NCBI RefSeq assembly: GCF_018304945.1
Contig: NZ_JAGQEE010000005.1
Location: 124,001-188,000, forward strand
DNA: 64,000 nucleotides
Direction: 5' to 3'
From: Collimonas humicola
GTDB lineage: Bacteria; Pseudomonadota; Gammaproteobacteria; Burkholderiales; Burkholderiaceae_D
Part shown: positions 55,278 through 64,000 of the stretch, piece after piece
Layout of the letters: each line of letters starts with the position of its first letter
How positions within the stretch are numbered: position 1 is the first letter of the stretch
The notes under the pieces: model-generated
Told to the model about the DNA's origin: nothing
The model's input: the letters and a program-made list of their open reading frames with translations, nothing else
Databases searched by the model: none
Translations under genes and position numbers: made by a program

Positions 55278-56240
55278 TTACGGCAAAAACGCCCCCAGCC
55301 GCACCGACCAGCTTGCCATCGGCGTGGCCGACCAGGCGGCGCGGTTGAACAGGTAGAGCCGCTGGCTGCGCAGCTTGTCAGGCCATGGCTGTTCATCCAG
55401 CGAGAGCCCCAGGCTCGGCTGGCATTCGGGGCGCGGGAAGCGGCCGTCATTGATCAATATTTCTTGCGTGCGTTTGGCTTCTCCACCCATGAGGAAGGCC
55501 ATCGGCACGACCTCGTCGACCGGCAGGTCGGCCAGCCAGGCGTCGCCGACGCACCAGGATGCCTGGGCAGTGATCGACAGCGCGACATTGTCCGGCAGCG
55601 CAGCGCGGCTGCGCTGCACGACGTCGGCCAGGAACGGCTTCTGGCTATGTGCGACGTCAAAATCGAGCTGCACTACCTGGCTCGGGCTGCGCTTTGCGGC
55701 AGCTGCAATAGCCCTGACGATGGTCTGTTTTTGCCGCTCGTTGAGAGCCGGCTTGTGGGGTGCGCGCGCCATGTCGATGTGGACGATGGTGACTACCGGC
55801 GCTTTCGGCTGCAAGCTGCCGGCGGCATACCAGTCCGGCGGCAGGCGCAAGGGCTGCTGGCGGCGCCGCACGGTGGCGCTGCCGTCGCGCAGCAGCACTG
55901 TGGTGTCCAGCACGGCGACGCCTATGCGTTGCGCTTGCAGGTCGGCGCTGGCGGCGTCCCCCGCTTCGGACGATTTTGAGGACCTGGCGCTGTTGGCAAG
56001 CCAAGAACGGGTGTCGTCGGGACGCTCCCAGACCCACAGCATCAGCGGCGGCAATGCGGCAAGCGCTGCCTGCCTGCTGGCGAATGCCGGCGCTGAAACG
56101 GACGCAGCAGCGGACGCAGAAACGGGCGCTTTCGCCGGGAGGTTTTTTGCCGGCAGGATCGGGCTGCCGGTCACCAATAACAGGCAGCAGGTAAGCCGCA
56201 AGCGGCGGGCAGTGCGGGACAAGTAATAAGATGCGCTCAA
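55278..56240 (-). CDS. DUF3142 domain protein, exported
   Basis: A protein of about 320 residues matching DUF3142: LPPLMLWVWERPDDTRSW, GVAVLDTTVLL, VVQLDFDVAHSQKPFL, NVALSITAQASWC and VDEVVPMAFLMGGE, a layout like a small TIM-barrel with acidic residues at strand ends. The N-terminus has a basic then hydrophobic stretch (RRLRLTCCLLLVTG), a signal peptide. I place the start at a TTG (56240); the in-frame ATG at 56342 would run through the terminator of the previous gene. Function unknown. Confidence 0.75.
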   Translation of the reverse strand: MSASYYLSRTARRLRLTCCLLLVTGSPILPAKNLPAKAPVSASAAASVSAPAFASRQAALAALPPLMLWVWERPDDTRSWLANSARSSKSSEAGDAASADLQAQRIGVAVLDTTVLLRDGSATVRRRQQPLRLPPDWYAAGSLQPKAPVVTIVHIDMARAPHKPALNERQKQTIVRAIAAAAKRSPSQVVQLDFDVAHSQKPFLADVVQRSRAALPDNVALSITAQASWCVGDAWLADLPVDEVVPMAFLMGGEAKRTQEILINDGRFPRPECQPSLGLSLDEQPWPDKLRSQRLYLFNRAAWSATPMASWSVRLGAFLP

Positions 56241-56282
56241 AATGAATTCCAGGATCAGTGTTTTGCAGCATTGCGCATCGAT

Positions 56283-56314
56283 AAAAAAAGGCAAGAACTG
56301 CTTCTTGCCTTTTT
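56283..56314 (-). terminator. Terminator after the 3-hydroxybutyrate dehydrogenase gene
   Basis: AAAAAGGCAAGAA and TTCTTGCCTTTTT make a strong stem with a 4-base loop and a T run in both directions, 32 bases after the dehydrogenase stop. Confidence 0.85.
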
Positions 56315-56345
56315 GTTCATGCCAATGACTGCAAGGTAGCAATGG

Positions 56346-57128
56346 TTACTGCATGAACCAGCCGTGGCTGACCACGATCGACTGGCCGGTCAGCGCATTC
56401 GATTCGAAGCCGCCGAGGAAAATCGCAGTCTGGGCGACGTCGTGGGTGGTGGTGAATTCACCGTCCACGGTGTCTTTCAGCATGACAGTCTTGACCACCT
56501 GGTCTTCGGTGATGCCGAGTTCCTTGGCTTGTTCCGGAATCTGCTTTTCCACCAGCGGTGTGCGGACGAAGCCTGGGCAGATGACATTGGCGCGGATCTT
56601 GTTTTTAGCGCCTTCCTTGGCAACCACTTTCGCCAGGCCGATCAAGCCGTGCTTGGCGGTGACGTACGGCGCCTTCAGCGGCGAAGCTTCGTGCGAGTGG
56701 ACCGAGCCCATGTAGATGATCGAACCGCCGTTGCCCTTCTTGATCATCTCGCGCATCGCGGCGCGGGTCGTCAGGTAGGCGCCGTCGAGGTGGATCGCCA
56801 GCATTTTTTTCCAGTTGTCCAGGGTCGAGTCGACGATAGGGGCGATGATCTGGATCCCGGCATTGCTGATCAGGACGTCGATGCTGCCGTAGGCGGCGAC
56901 GGTGTCGGCGATGCCTTTGTCGACCTGCGCTTCGTCGGTGACGTTCATGGCGACCGCCATGGCGATGCCGCCCGACTGCGTGATTTCATCGGCGGTGGCG
57001 GTGGCGGCATCGAGCTGCAGGTCGGCGATCACGACCTTGGCGCCGGCGCGTGCGTATTCAATGGCGATTTCCTTGCCGATGCCGCTGGCGGAACCGGTGA
57101 TCAGTGCGACTTTATCTTTGAGTGACAT
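56346..57128 (-). CDS. 3-hydroxybutyrate dehydrogenase (SDR family)
   Basis: A 260-residue short-chain dehydrogenase that interconverts 3-hydroxybutyrate and acetoacetate with NAD. The cofactor site is [20 protein letters not shown], the NAG motif is [10 protein letters not shown], and the catalytic Ser and Tyr-x-x-x-Lys lie in [44 protein letters not shown] and the C-terminal HGWFMQ are typical of 3-hydroxybutyrate dehydrogenases. It follows acetoacetate decarboxylase by 21 bases in one operon, so both act on acetoacetate in ketone-body or polyhydroxybutyrate turnover. Confidence 0.93.
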   Translation of the reverse strand: MSLKDKVALITGSASGIGKEIAIEYARAGAKVVIADLQLDAATATADEITQSGGIAMAVAMNVTDEAQVDKGIADTVAAYGSIDVLISNAGIQIIAPIVDSTLDNWKKMLAIHLDGAYLTTRAAMREMIKKGNGGSIIYMGSVHSHEASPLKAPYVTAKHGLIGLAKVVAKEGAKNKIRANVICPGFVRTPLVEKQIPEQAKELGITEDQVVKTVMLKDTVDGEFTTTHDVAQTAIFLGGFESNALTGQSIVVSHGWFMQ

Positions 57129-57149
57129 GGTATTCCTCTATTGATGTGG

Positions 57150-57890
57150 TTACTTGGCGAGATAATCATAAGCGACGGTGCCCAGCGGCAGCGTCAGGTC
57201 GGACAGAATGTGCACCGCGGAGATGACTTCCAACACCGGCAGGTCGGCGATGGGCGCCAGCGCATGCGCATGCAGGTCCAGCGCCCCGGGGCCGCTCCAG
57301 GCGCCTTTGATGGTGATGTCGGTCAGGCTGTACTGTACCAGTTCGCAGATGCGCGGGGTGCCGTCGACATGCGGAATGATCTTCAGCAGGAAGGCAGGCG
57401 TTTCCAGCGACTTCTTGACGGCGTCGTTGTCGAGCGTCTTGTGCTTGTAACCCATGGTGCCGGTGGCGACCCGGAAATCGCTGTAGTCCAGCGTGCCCAT
57501 CAGGGTATCGGTATGGACCTTCAGTTCCGGATTGCCGAGCTTTTTGGGAAAGCCCCACAGTTCACGGCCGCCGGCGATCGGCGGGTGGTCGTTCAGGTAC
57601 ATGCTGTGCACATAGCCGCCGGCGACGCCGTCCAATGTGACCGGAATGACTTGCCCCGATTCGCAGTAGTGGCCGAAACCGGTGGAGTCCGGCATCCTGA
57701 TGAATTCGAACTTGACGATGGGCTCGACAAACTGCAGCGGCGCCGGGATGATTTTCTTGAGCGCTTCCGGATCGGTGCGGTAGGTGATGATCAGGAATTC
57801 ACGGTCGACGAAGCGGTAAGGACCGGGTGGAAAGGCCGGGTTGTGGATCGGCATCGCAAAGGCATTTTTGCGGACATCGTTTTCAGTCAT
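57150..57890 (-). CDS. adc: Acetoacetate decarboxylase
   Basis: A 246-residue enzyme that splits acetoacetate to acetone and carbon dioxide. The catalytic lysine pair is in [14 protein letters not shown], with the Glu-rich region [15 protein letters not shown] before it. [28 protein letters not shown] at the N-terminus is diagnostic. AGGAAG precedes the ATG. First gene of the operon with 3-hydroxybutyrate dehydrogenase. No CoA-transferase gene is nearby. Confidence 0.94.
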   Translation of the reverse strand: MTENDVRKNAFAMPIHNPAFPPGPYRFVDREFLIITYRTDPEALKKIIPAPLQFVEPIVKFEFIRMPDSTGFGHYCESGQVIPVTLDGVAGGYVHSMYLNDHPPIAGGRELWGFPKKLGNPELKVHTDTLMGTLDYSDFRVATGTMGYKHKTLDNDAVKKSLETPAFLLKIIPHVDGTPRICELVQYSLTDITIKGAWSGPGALDLHAHALAPIADLPVLEVISAVHILSDLTLPLGTVAYDYLAK

Positions 57891-58457
57891 ATATCTTCCT
57901 CGTTATGAAAAGACCTGCTGTACGGCTTGTCTGAGACAGCTTGAACAAGCGAAAGGTTGCCATTACTTTCCATCTCCTGCGCGGCGCCGTTTTACGGTTG
58001 CATCGCAAGATTGCAGCTTGCTTGATTTGAAATTGAAAATATGCGCCCCCACGGCCCAAGATACACACACATTGTGACAAGACTATCTCAAGTCCCGTTT
58101 GGCAAATATCTCATGCGGGAATTTACTTGAAGAGCAATACAGCACAGAATGCAATTATATTCACTGTCGCCGTTTCAAGTGGTGCACTGCACGATGATTG
58201 CACAAAATGCAACTTCATGCTGGTACGCTTAAATAAAAATAATAACTTGAGCGGTGGTAGCGTTATCAGATAAAGTTGCGCTCTTTTTTCCATCTTTCGG
58301 TTTCAGGTGTCGGGGAGGATGCGCTGGCGGATCGATGGCAAAAAATACAGCAGTGCATGCAACAAGATAAGCAGCAAGGCAGTAAGATCAATGCCGGCGC
58401 CGTCATCTCGGCAGCGGCGATATTCTAAAAAGAACGTAATCTAATCGGAGAGGACAA
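57891..58457. promoter_or_regulatory. Shared control region of the adc operon and dctA, 567 bp
   Basis: AT-rich spacer between divergent genes. TGGTGCACTGCAC (58180-58192) and the dyad TTGCA (58198-58202) / TGCAA (58208-58212) are adjacent and rich in TGC/GCA. I looked for a sigma-54 promoter (GG-N10-GC) for dctA and found none that fits. A good ribosome site (GGAGAGGA) precedes dctA. Confidence 0.5.
58180..58212. promoter_or_regulatory. PhaR/PhbF-like binding site (candidate)
   Basis: TGGTGCACTGCAC fits the pattern TG-N-TGC-N3-GCAA reported for PhbF of Herbaspirillum in all but the last base. The neighbouring TTGCA-N5-TGCAA dyad is similar in content. Confidence 0.4.
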
Positions 58458-59786
58458 ATGGCAAAACCAGCGCTCTACAAATCACTCTATGTACAGGTAT
58501 TGACCGCCATCGTGATCGGCGTCGTGCTGGGACATCTCTATCCGGAAACCGGGGCCGCCATGAAGCCGCTCGGCGACGGTTTCATCAAGCTGATCAAGAT
58601 GATCATCGCACCGGTGATTTTCTGCACCGTGGTCATCGGCATCGCCGGCATGGAAGATATGAAGAAGGTCGGCAAGACCGGCGGCCTGGCCCTGCTGTAC
58701 TTTGAAATCATGAGCACGGTGGCGCTGATCCTGGGCATGGTGGTGGTTAACGTCTGGCATCCGGGCACAGGCATGCACATCGACCTCACCACACTGGACA
58801 CCAAGAGCATCGCTGCCTATACCGGCCCCGGCAAGATGGAATCGACGGTCGATTTCTTCTTCCACATCATTCCAGGCAGCTTTGTCGACGCGTTTGCCAA
58901 GAACGAAATCCTGCAAGTGCTGCTGATTGCGATCCTGTTTGGCTTCTCGTTGCATAAATTCGGCGGCCGCGGCACGCTGGTGTTCGATTTCATCGAAAAA
59001 TTCTCGCACGTGCTGTTCGGCATGGTCGGCTTGATCATGAAGGTTGCACCGATCGGCGCCTTTGGCGCGATGGCTTTCACCATCGGCAAGTACGGCGTCG
59101 GTTCGTTGCTGTCGCTGGGCCAGCTGATGGGTGCGTTCTATCTGACTTGCCTGCTGTTCATCTTCGGCGTTCTGGGCGTGGTCGCCAGGATGCACGGCTT
59201 CAGCGTCTGGAAGTTCGTCAAGTACATCAAGGAAGAGCTGCTGATCGTGCTCGGCACCTCGTCCTCGGAATCGGTTCTGCCGCGCCTGATGGGCAAGCTG
59301 GAAAACCTCGGCGCCAAGAAATCGGTGGTCGGCCTGGTGATACCGACCGGTTACTCCTTCAACCTGGACGGCACCTCGATCTACCTGACCATGGCGGCGA
59401 TTTTCATCGCCCAGGCTACAGATACGCCGATGTCGCTGATGCAGCAGCTGACCTTGCTGGCGGTCTTGCTGCTGACCTCCAAGGGCGCCGCCGGCGTCAC
59501 CGGCAGCGGCTTCATCGTGCTGGCAGCGACCCTGTCCGCAGTCGGCCATGTGCCGGTCGCCGGCCTGGCGCTGATCCTCGGCATCGACCGCTTCATGTCG
59601 GAAGCGCGCGCGCTGACCAACACCATCGGCAATGGCGTGGCCACGCTGGTGGTTGCGAAATGGACTGGCGAGCTGGATGAGCAGCAGCTGCACCGTCAGC
59701 TGGATAACAAGGGTGTCGATGCCGAGCAGGAGATGGCTGCGCATGATGCGGCATTGGCGCAGGCGGACCAGCGCGAGCATTCGTAA
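58458..59786 (+). CDS. dctA: C4-dicarboxylate:proton/sodium symporter DctA
   Basis: A 442-residue inner-membrane carrier of the dicarboxylate/amino acid:cation symporter family, for succinate, fumarate and malate. The serine-rich loop is [19 protein letters not shown], the next motif is [25 protein letters not shown], and [21 protein letters not shown] and [30 protein letters not shown] follow, all diagnostic of DctA. GGAGAGGA lies before the ATG. It ends in a strong terminator. No dctB/dctD sensor pair is next to it. Confidence 0.96.
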   Translation: MAKPALYKSLYVQVLTAIVIGVVLGHLYPETGAAMKPLGDGFIKLIKMIIAPVIFCTVVIGIAGMEDMKKVGKTGGLALLYFEIMSTVALILGMVVVNVWHPGTGMHIDLTTLDTKSIAAYTGPGKMESTVDFFFHIIPGSFVDAFAKNEILQVLLIAILFGFSLHKFGGRGTLVFDFIEKFSHVLFGMVGLIMKVAPIGAFGAMAFTIGKYGVGSLLSLGQLMGAFYLTCLLFIFGVLGVVARMHGFSVWKFVKYIKEELLIVLGTSSSESVLPRLMGKLENLGAKKSVVGLVIPTGYSFNLDGTSIYLTMAAIFIAQATDTPMSLMQQLTLLAVLLLTSKGAAGVTGSGFIVLAATLSAVGHVPVAGLALILGIDRFMSEARALTNTIGNGVATLVVAKWTGELDEQQLHRQLDNKGVDAEQEMAAHDAALAQADQREHS

Positions 59787-59835
59787 ACCAGGCAGCGCGG
59801 GCAACGATGCCCGCGCCGGGCTGGATTCAAAAAAT

Positions 59836-59870
59836 AAAAAAGGAGATGCAATCGCATCTCCTTTTTTTTT
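59836..59870. terminator. Bidirectional terminator between dctA and prfC
   Basis: AAAAAGGAGATGC and GCATCTCCTTTTT form a 13-bp stem with a 4-base loop, with A and T runs on the two sides, placed between two convergent genes. Confidence 0.9.
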
Positions 59871-59889
59871 ACATCTGCCGCTTGCAGGC

Positions 59890-61578
59890 TCAGCCCAGCT
59901 TGACCGCATGCTCCCGCGTTTCATGGAACACCACCTGCGGCCAGCGTTCCTGCGTCAGGCGCAGGTTGACGCCGGACGTGGCCAGGTAAGCCAGGTTGCC
60001 GGCGGCATCGTAAGCGAGATTGTTGCCGGCGGTGGATTTTTCAAAATCGGCCAGGATCTTCTTGTCGTCGCAGGTGATCCAGCGTGCGCTGCTGATGCTG
60101 GTGCCTTCGAACACGGCGTCGACGCCGTACTCGTTGAGCAGGCGGCTGGCGACCACTTCAAACTGCAGCACGCCGACCCCGCCCAGCACCAGGTCGCTGC
60201 TGGTGACCGGCTTGAATACCTGGATCGCGCCTTCTTCGCCGAGCTGCTGCAAGCCTTTGTGCAGCTGCTTGATCTTGAGCGGATTGCGGATCCGCACCGA
60301 GCGGAAAAAGTCCGGCGCGAAGTAGGGGATGCCGGTGAACTGCAGCAGCTCGCCTTCGGAGAAGCTGTCGCCGATCTGCATGTTGCCATGGTTCGGCAAG
60401 CCGATGATGTCGCCGGCGTAGGCTTCTTCCACCTGCTCGCGGCTGGACGCCATGAAAGTCACCACGCTGGAGACCTTGATTTCGCGGTTCAGGCGCAGGT
60501 GCTTGATCTTCATGCCGCGCTGGAAGTGACCGGAGCAGACGCGCAGGAAAGCAATGCGGTCGCGGTGGGCCGGGTCCATATTGGCCTGGATCTTGAAGAC
60601 GAAACCGGAAAAATTGGCTTCCTTCGGTTCCACCGTGCGCACGGTGGCGTCGCGCGAGCCGGGCGGCTGCGCCCAGTCGATCAGCGCGTTGAGGATTTCG
60701 CGGATGCCGAAGTTGTTGATGGCGGAGCCGAAGAATACCGGGGTCTGCACGCCGGCCAGGAAAGCTTCCTGGTCGAACGGATGCGAGGCGCCGTGCACCA
60801 GCTCGACTTCCATGCGCAGCTGTTCGATTTCGCGCGGGAACATTTCATCCAGGCGCGGATTGTCGATGCCCTTGATTACCTCAAAGGTCTGGTCGGCCTT
60901 GTCGCTGCCGGCGGCGAACAGCAGGATCTCGTCGCGCAGCAGGTGATACACGCCGCGGAAAGTCTTGCCCATGCCGATCGGCCAGGTCACCGGCGCGCAC
61001 TGGATCTTCAGCACCGATTCCAGCTCGTCCAGCAGTTCCAGCGGATCGCGGGTTTCGCGGTCCATCTTGTTCATCAGGGTGATGATCGGCGTGTTGCGCA
61101 TGCGGCAGACGTTGAGCAGCTTGATGGTTTGCGTTTCCACACCCTTGGCAGCATCGATCACCATCAGCGCCGAGTCGACCGCGGTCAGCACGCGGTAGGT
61201 ATCTTCCGAGAAGTCCTGGTGGCCCGGGGTGTCGAGCAGGTTGACCACGTGGTCGCGGTACTCGAACTGCATGACCGAGCTGGCGACCGAAATACCGCGC
61301 TGCTTTTCGATGTCCATCCAGTCCGAAGTCGCATGGCGGCCGCTCTTGCGGCCCTTGACGGTGCCGGCCAGCTGGATCGCGCCGGAAAACAGCAGCAGTT
61401 TTTCAGTTAATGTGGTTTTGCCGGCGTCCGGGTGGGAAATGATGCCGAAGGTGCGGCGGCGCGCCACTTCGCTGGCGATCTGTTCGGCGGAGACATTGTG
61501 GGCGACGAGGTCGGCGCTGTCGGCGGCGCCAGCGTCAACGCCAGCCAGGTCCGGCTGCTCGGAAACGGGTTCTTGCAT
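59890..61578 (-). CDS. prfC: Peptide chain release factor 3
   Basis: A 562-residue translational GTPase that removes RF1/RF2 from the ribosome. GTPase motifs are [20 protein letters not shown] (G1), RGISVASSV (G2), [11 protein letters not shown] (G3) and LMNKMDRE (G4). The C-terminal domains have [29 protein letters not shown] and [14 protein letters not shown]. The start is the ATG at 61578 ([10 protein letters not shown]), giving a leader of about 30 residues before the GTPase domain, longer than in E. coli. A TATAAT (minus strand, 61696-61691) lies 113 bases upstream. Confidence 0.95.
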   Translation of the reverse strand: MQEPVSEQPDLAGVDAGAADSADLVAHNVSAEQIASEVARRRTFGIISHPDAGKTTLTEKLLLFSGAIQLAGTVKGRKSGRHATSDWMDIEKQRGISVASSVMQFEYRDHVVNLLDTPGHQDFSEDTYRVLTAVDSALMVIDAAKGVETQTIKLLNVCRMRNTPIITLMNKMDRETRDPLELLDELESVLKIQCAPVTWPIGMGKTFRGVYHLLRDEILLFAAGSDKADQTFEVIKGIDNPRLDEMFPREIEQLRMEVELVHGASHPFDQEAFLAGVQTPVFFGSAINNFGIREILNALIDWAQPPGSRDATVRTVEPKEANFSGFVFKIQANMDPAHRDRIAFLRVCSGHFQRGMKIKHLRLNREIKVSSVVTFMASSREQVEEAYAGDIIGLPNHGNMQIGDSFSEGELLQFTGIPYFAPDFFRSVRIRNPLKIKQLHKGLQQLGEEGAIQVFKPVTSSDLVLGGVGVLQFEVVASRLLNEYGVDAVFEGTSISSARWITCDDKKILADFEKSTAGNNLAYDAAGNLAYLATSGVNLRLTQERWPQVVFHETREHAVKLG

Positions 61579-61905
61579 GATGCGTGGTTCAGGCGATCTC
61601 GGCCGCCTGCCTTGATAAATAGAGATACGGGAAAACGGCAAGCGTGGCTGCTGCCGCTGTGCGGGCAGCATTTGCTTCCAATAACCCGCGATTATAACGT
61701 ATGTAACGGCGCGGCTGACGCTTCCGGCACCCGCGTTGCGGATGGCGCCATGGCCGATTTACGCCATGCGGCGCCAGCCGCGCCCGCATTTGATGTCGAA
61801 ATTACACCAAGACGACTGTCGTTTATGTCAGGTGCAGCGGCCTGGGGGCGCTGTTTGCTTGATCTTCGTCGGGGCCGTACTACACTTTTCCCAAAGGGGA
61901 TGCTC
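61579..61905. other. Gene-free stretch, 327 bp
   Basis: Divergent spacer between prfC and the phosphoesterase gene. It has a likely prfC -10 box (TATAAT on the minus strand at 61696-61691). Nothing else is supported. Confidence 0.45.
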
Positions 61906-63327
61906 ATGGGAAAGATCTTGCCGCAGATCGAGCACATCGTCGTGGTCATGCTCGAAAACCGTTCACTCGACAATATGCTGGGCTGGCTGTATGCGAACGG
62001 CAGTTCGCCGGCAATGGTTTTGCCGAGCGCTAGCGCGAAACAGTTCGACGGCTTGCATGCCGACATGTGGAATCCGGCGAATTCGGGCTATTTTGGCGGC
62101 GATCCGCCGCAAAAGGTGCTGGTCGGGCGCGGTTCGACCAGCAGCACCATACCTGATCCCGATCCCGAGGAAACCTTCGATAACGTGACCTATCAGCTGT
62201 ACGGCCCGCAGGGCGCGGTCGCCGCGCCTTCCTGCCCCATGCAGGGCTTCGTCGTCAATTACGCCACCACGACGACCGCAGACGCGACCCAGATCATGCA
62301 ATGCCACGATTGCGCCCAGATACCGGTGCTGGCGGCGCTGGCGCGGCAATACGCGGTATCCGATGCCTGGTTCGCATCGGTGCCCAGCCAAACCTGGCCG
62401 AACCGCGCCTTCGCGCACGCCGGCACTTCCAACGGCCGCATCAACAACGGCAGCCCGCCGGATCCGTTTCAATGGGATGTGCCGACCATCTACAACGTGC
62501 TGCAAGCGATAGGCAGCAGCTGGTCGGTATACAGCAATACGCTGTTGACGCCGTCGCTGACGCGCACCATGTTTCCCAAGCTGTGGGATCCGCTGCTGAA
62601 CACGCATTTCAGCCGGTTTACAGAATTTGTCGATGCCTGCGCCAGCGATACGCTGCCGGCCTACAGTTTCATCGAGCCTTGCTTCCTGCTGGAACCGAAC
62701 GACCAGCATCCGCCGCACGATATCCAGGCCGGCGAGGCGTTTTTGCACGACATCTGGACGGCCGTCAGCACATCCCCAGGCTGGAACAGGACCTTGCTGA
62801 TCATTACCTATGACGAGCATGGCGGCTGTTACGATCATGTGCTGCCGCCGGCCGGCGCACAGGCGCCGGATGCCGCCAGCGCACCCGGCGACGGCGGTTT
62901 CGGCTTCGACCGTTTCGGCGTGCGCGTGCCGGCGGTGCTGGTCTCGCCCTATATCGCCGCGGGCACGGTGTTCCGCTCCGCCACCGGCGTTCCTTACGAC
63001 CACGCCTCGATACTGGCGACCTTGCGCGACTGGATCGGCATCGCGTCGGCAGACATGCTGCCGAGCAAGCGCATTGCCGCCGCCCCGACGCTGGAGCAGG
63101 TATTGACGCTGGCTGCGCCGCGCACCGACCTGCCGCAGATTGCCGCCCCGGCTGCAAACTGGCTGCCGCCGCCAGCGTCAACGCCGCTCAACGATTTGCA
63201 GAAAAGCCTGGTGAGCGGCTCGGCGCGGCGTTTCGGCCTCGACCCTGCGGCCACGCTGGACAAGATCCAGACGCGCCAGCATGCGGTGGATTTTTTCAAG
63301 CGCCGGCCGACCAGGGTCAATTCTTGA
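61906..63327 (+). CDS. PF04185-family phosphoesterase (phospholipase C/acid phosphatase-like)
   Basis: A 473-residue enzyme of the alkaline-phosphatase superfamily branch that includes bacterial phospholipase C and AcpA. IEHIVVVMLENRSLDNMLGWL carries the metal-binding Glu-Asn, NRAFAHAGTSNG the middle His, and LLIITYDEHGGCYDHVLPP with GVRVPAVLVSPYI the C-terminal metal site (Asp-Glu-His). AAGGGG six bases before the ATG at 61906 sets the start. No signal peptide or twin-arginine leader is visible, although most relatives are exported; the frame stays open upstream but overlaps prfC antisense. Substrate unknown. Confidence 0.88.
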   Translation: MGKILPQIEHIVVVMLENRSLDNMLGWLYANGSSPAMVLPSASAKQFDGLHADMWNPANSGYFGGDPPQKVLVGRGSTSSTIPDPDPEETFDNVTYQLYGPQGAVAAPSCPMQGFVVNYATTTTADATQIMQCHDCAQIPVLAALARQYAVSDAWFASVPSQTWPNRAFAHAGTSNGRINNGSPPDPFQWDVPTIYNVLQAIGSSWSVYSNTLLTPSLTRTMFPKLWDPLLNTHFSRFTEFVDACASDTLPAYSFIEPCFLLEPNDQHPPHDIQAGEAFLHDIWTAVSTSPGWNRTLLIITYDEHGGCYDHVLPPAGAQAPDAASAPGDGGFGFDRFGVRVPAVLVSPYIAAGTVFRSATGVPYDHASILATLRDWIGIASADMLPSKRIAAAPTLEQVLTLAAPRTDLPQIAAPAANWLPPPASTPLNDLQKSLVSGSARRFGLDPAATLDKIQTRQHAVDFFKRRPTRVNS

Positions 63328-63337
63328 GCGGCGCCGT

Positions 63338-63571
63338 TCAGCGTCCGTTGCCGTAGCCAGTGTATGGCGTTACGGTGCTCCCGTAGTTGGCAGGCAACAA
63401 CGCTTCGACGGCCTGGCCGCCGCTTGCCTTCCTGGCATGCGATGGAATGATCGAGCCGGTGACGTATTCCTTCGGCTCGGCATTGGCCGCTTCGTCGGCA
63501 TCCGTGGGGCTGCTGCTTGCGCACGCAGACATAAGCGGCAGGACAAAGGCGAGCATCAGGGTAGTCTTCAT
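63338..63571 (-). CDS. Small lipoprotein of unknown function
   Basis: A 77-residue protein with a lipoprotein signal: MKTTLMLAFVLPLMSAC ends in a good lipobox (LMSAC). The mature part is only about 60 residues, hydrophilic, with VTGSIIPSHARK in the middle and YGSTVTPYTGYGNGR at the end. Similar tails with GSxIP-x4-R are common in small Burkholderiales lipoproteins, but no function is known to me. It converges on the phosphoesterase gene. Confidence 0.8.
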   Translation of the reverse strand: MKTTLMLAFVLPLMSACASSSPTDADEAANAEPKEYVTGSIIPSHARKASGGQAVEALLPANYGSTVTPYTGYGNGR

Positions 63572-63806
63572 GTAGTCATTCCGTCACGGTAAAAGTGGTT
63601 GGAAAACAGAATCCAGCGAGTGCGAACGCATTGATGTCGGGATAATTGCTGTTACTCCCGAGAAATTTAGGTTAGCATATTGCTGTTGTTTTGCCAGCAA
63701 GAATTTACCTGGCGCAATGCCTGAATCGACAGGCGCGGATGCATCAGCTGCCGGCGCCTTTATAAGATGCTCATCCGTGGATGACGCTCTGTATAATCCC
63801 ATCCTC

Positions 63807-64000
63807 ATGTCAACACCAGAATCCATCAAATCACCGCGTTCGCGCGAGATAACGCCACCGCAACGCAATGCCTTGCCGCCTATCGTCTTCCCCGAGGAGC
63901 TGCCGGTTTCAGGCAAGCGCGCGGAAATCTCCGCCGCCCTGAGCGCCAACCAGGTCATCATCGTCTGCGGCGAGACCGGCTCCGGCAAGACCACGCAGCT
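63807..64000 (+). CDS. hrpA: ATP-dependent RNA helicase HrpA, N-terminal part
   Basis: The first 64 codons of a DEAH-box helicase; the gene runs off the window. LPPIVFPEELPVSGKRAEISAALSANQVIIVCGETGSGKTTQ includes the Walker A motif of the DEAH group. The start is the ATG at 63807; a TATAAT at 63792-63797 lies so close that the mRNA leader would be very short. The name hrpA over hrpB rests on the N-terminal wording and is fairly sure. Confidence 0.85.
   Translation, partial: MSTPESIKSPRSREITPPQRNALPPIVFPEELPVSGKRAEISAALSANQVIIVCGETGSGKTTQ

Noticed and set aside
57891-58457. A sigma-54 promoter for dctA
   Set aside because: Several TGG and GC pairs occur, but none has the required 10-base spacing between GG and GC.

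Overview
The window looks like chromosome from a betaproteobacterium of the order Burkholderiales, most likely family Oxalobacteraceae (Collimonas/Herbaspirillum type). The reasons are moderately high GC, the divergent ppc / hemC-hemD-hemX-hemY arrangement, a QueE with the Burkholderia-type cysteine spacing, an AmpR-like/class A beta-lactamase pair, and the general style of the proteins. The genus call is inference. I see no rRNA, tRNA, CRISPR array, insertion sequence or prophage; the window reads as mostly core chromosome with small accessory pockets.

Layout. 1-3.7 kb: the end of a tad pilus locus (tadB fragment, tadC) facing a NarL-type two-component pair. 4.3-8.9 kb: small exported proteins, an OmpA-type lipoprotein, a DUF1697 protein, an aquaporin-family channel and an outer-membrane barrel protein. 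8.8-12.0 kb (minus strand): a translationally coupled operon for a methanethiol oxidase/SBP56-family protein, a SCO1/SenC copper protein and a MauG-type di-haem protein. 12.3-14.1 kb: an ArsR regulator and a cupin-DUF2867 fusion. 14.1-15.2 kb: an alpha/beta hydrolase gene broken by one amber codon. 15.8-18.4 kb: queE, queD, tRNA deaminase tadA and ldcA. 18.5-20.3 kb: AmpR-like regulator and bla. 20.5-25.1 kb: ybiT-like ABC-F gene, an unknown protein, nadA-nadC. 25.2-34.1 kb (minus strand): M20 carboxypeptidase, two MFS carriers, nadB, purT and an MHS carrier. 34.7-40.5 kb: phosphopantetheinyl transferase, several small unknown proteins, a Gfo/Idh/MocA dehydrogenase, and a LysR/PACE efflux pair. 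40.8-45.6 kb (minus strand): a GntR regulator, a complete polar amino-acid-type ABC importer and an adenosine/adenine deaminase. 46.4-53.7 kb: ppc and the divergent hem operon. 53.9-63.6 kb: CorC/HlyC-type membrane protein, DUF3142 protein, acetoacetate decarboxylase plus 3-hydroxybutyrate dehydrogenase, dctA, prfC, a PF04185 phosphoesterase and a small lipoprotein. The window ends inside hrpA.

The most striking structure outside genes is a family of at least four short intergenic elements, all on the plus strand, near 34.33, 37.99, 38.37 and 40.66 kb. Each has a pyrimidine-rich 5' part (two copies contain the eight bases CACCTCCT found at the 3' end of 16S rRNA), a conserved TTGGATT block and a GC-rich hairpin followed by a T run. 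They look like a multi-copy family of small RNAs with an anti-Shine-Dalgarno motif. Two of them and a third terminator hairpin share a 560-bp gene-free gap.

Other points to check: four DnaA boxes in 51 bp away from any dnaA gene; 12-bp tandem repeats abutting a promoter between mtoX and arsR; a PhaR/PhbF-like site between the ketone-body genes and dctA; palindromes in front of the GntR/ABC/deaminase operon; and a 52-codon membrane-peptide gene.
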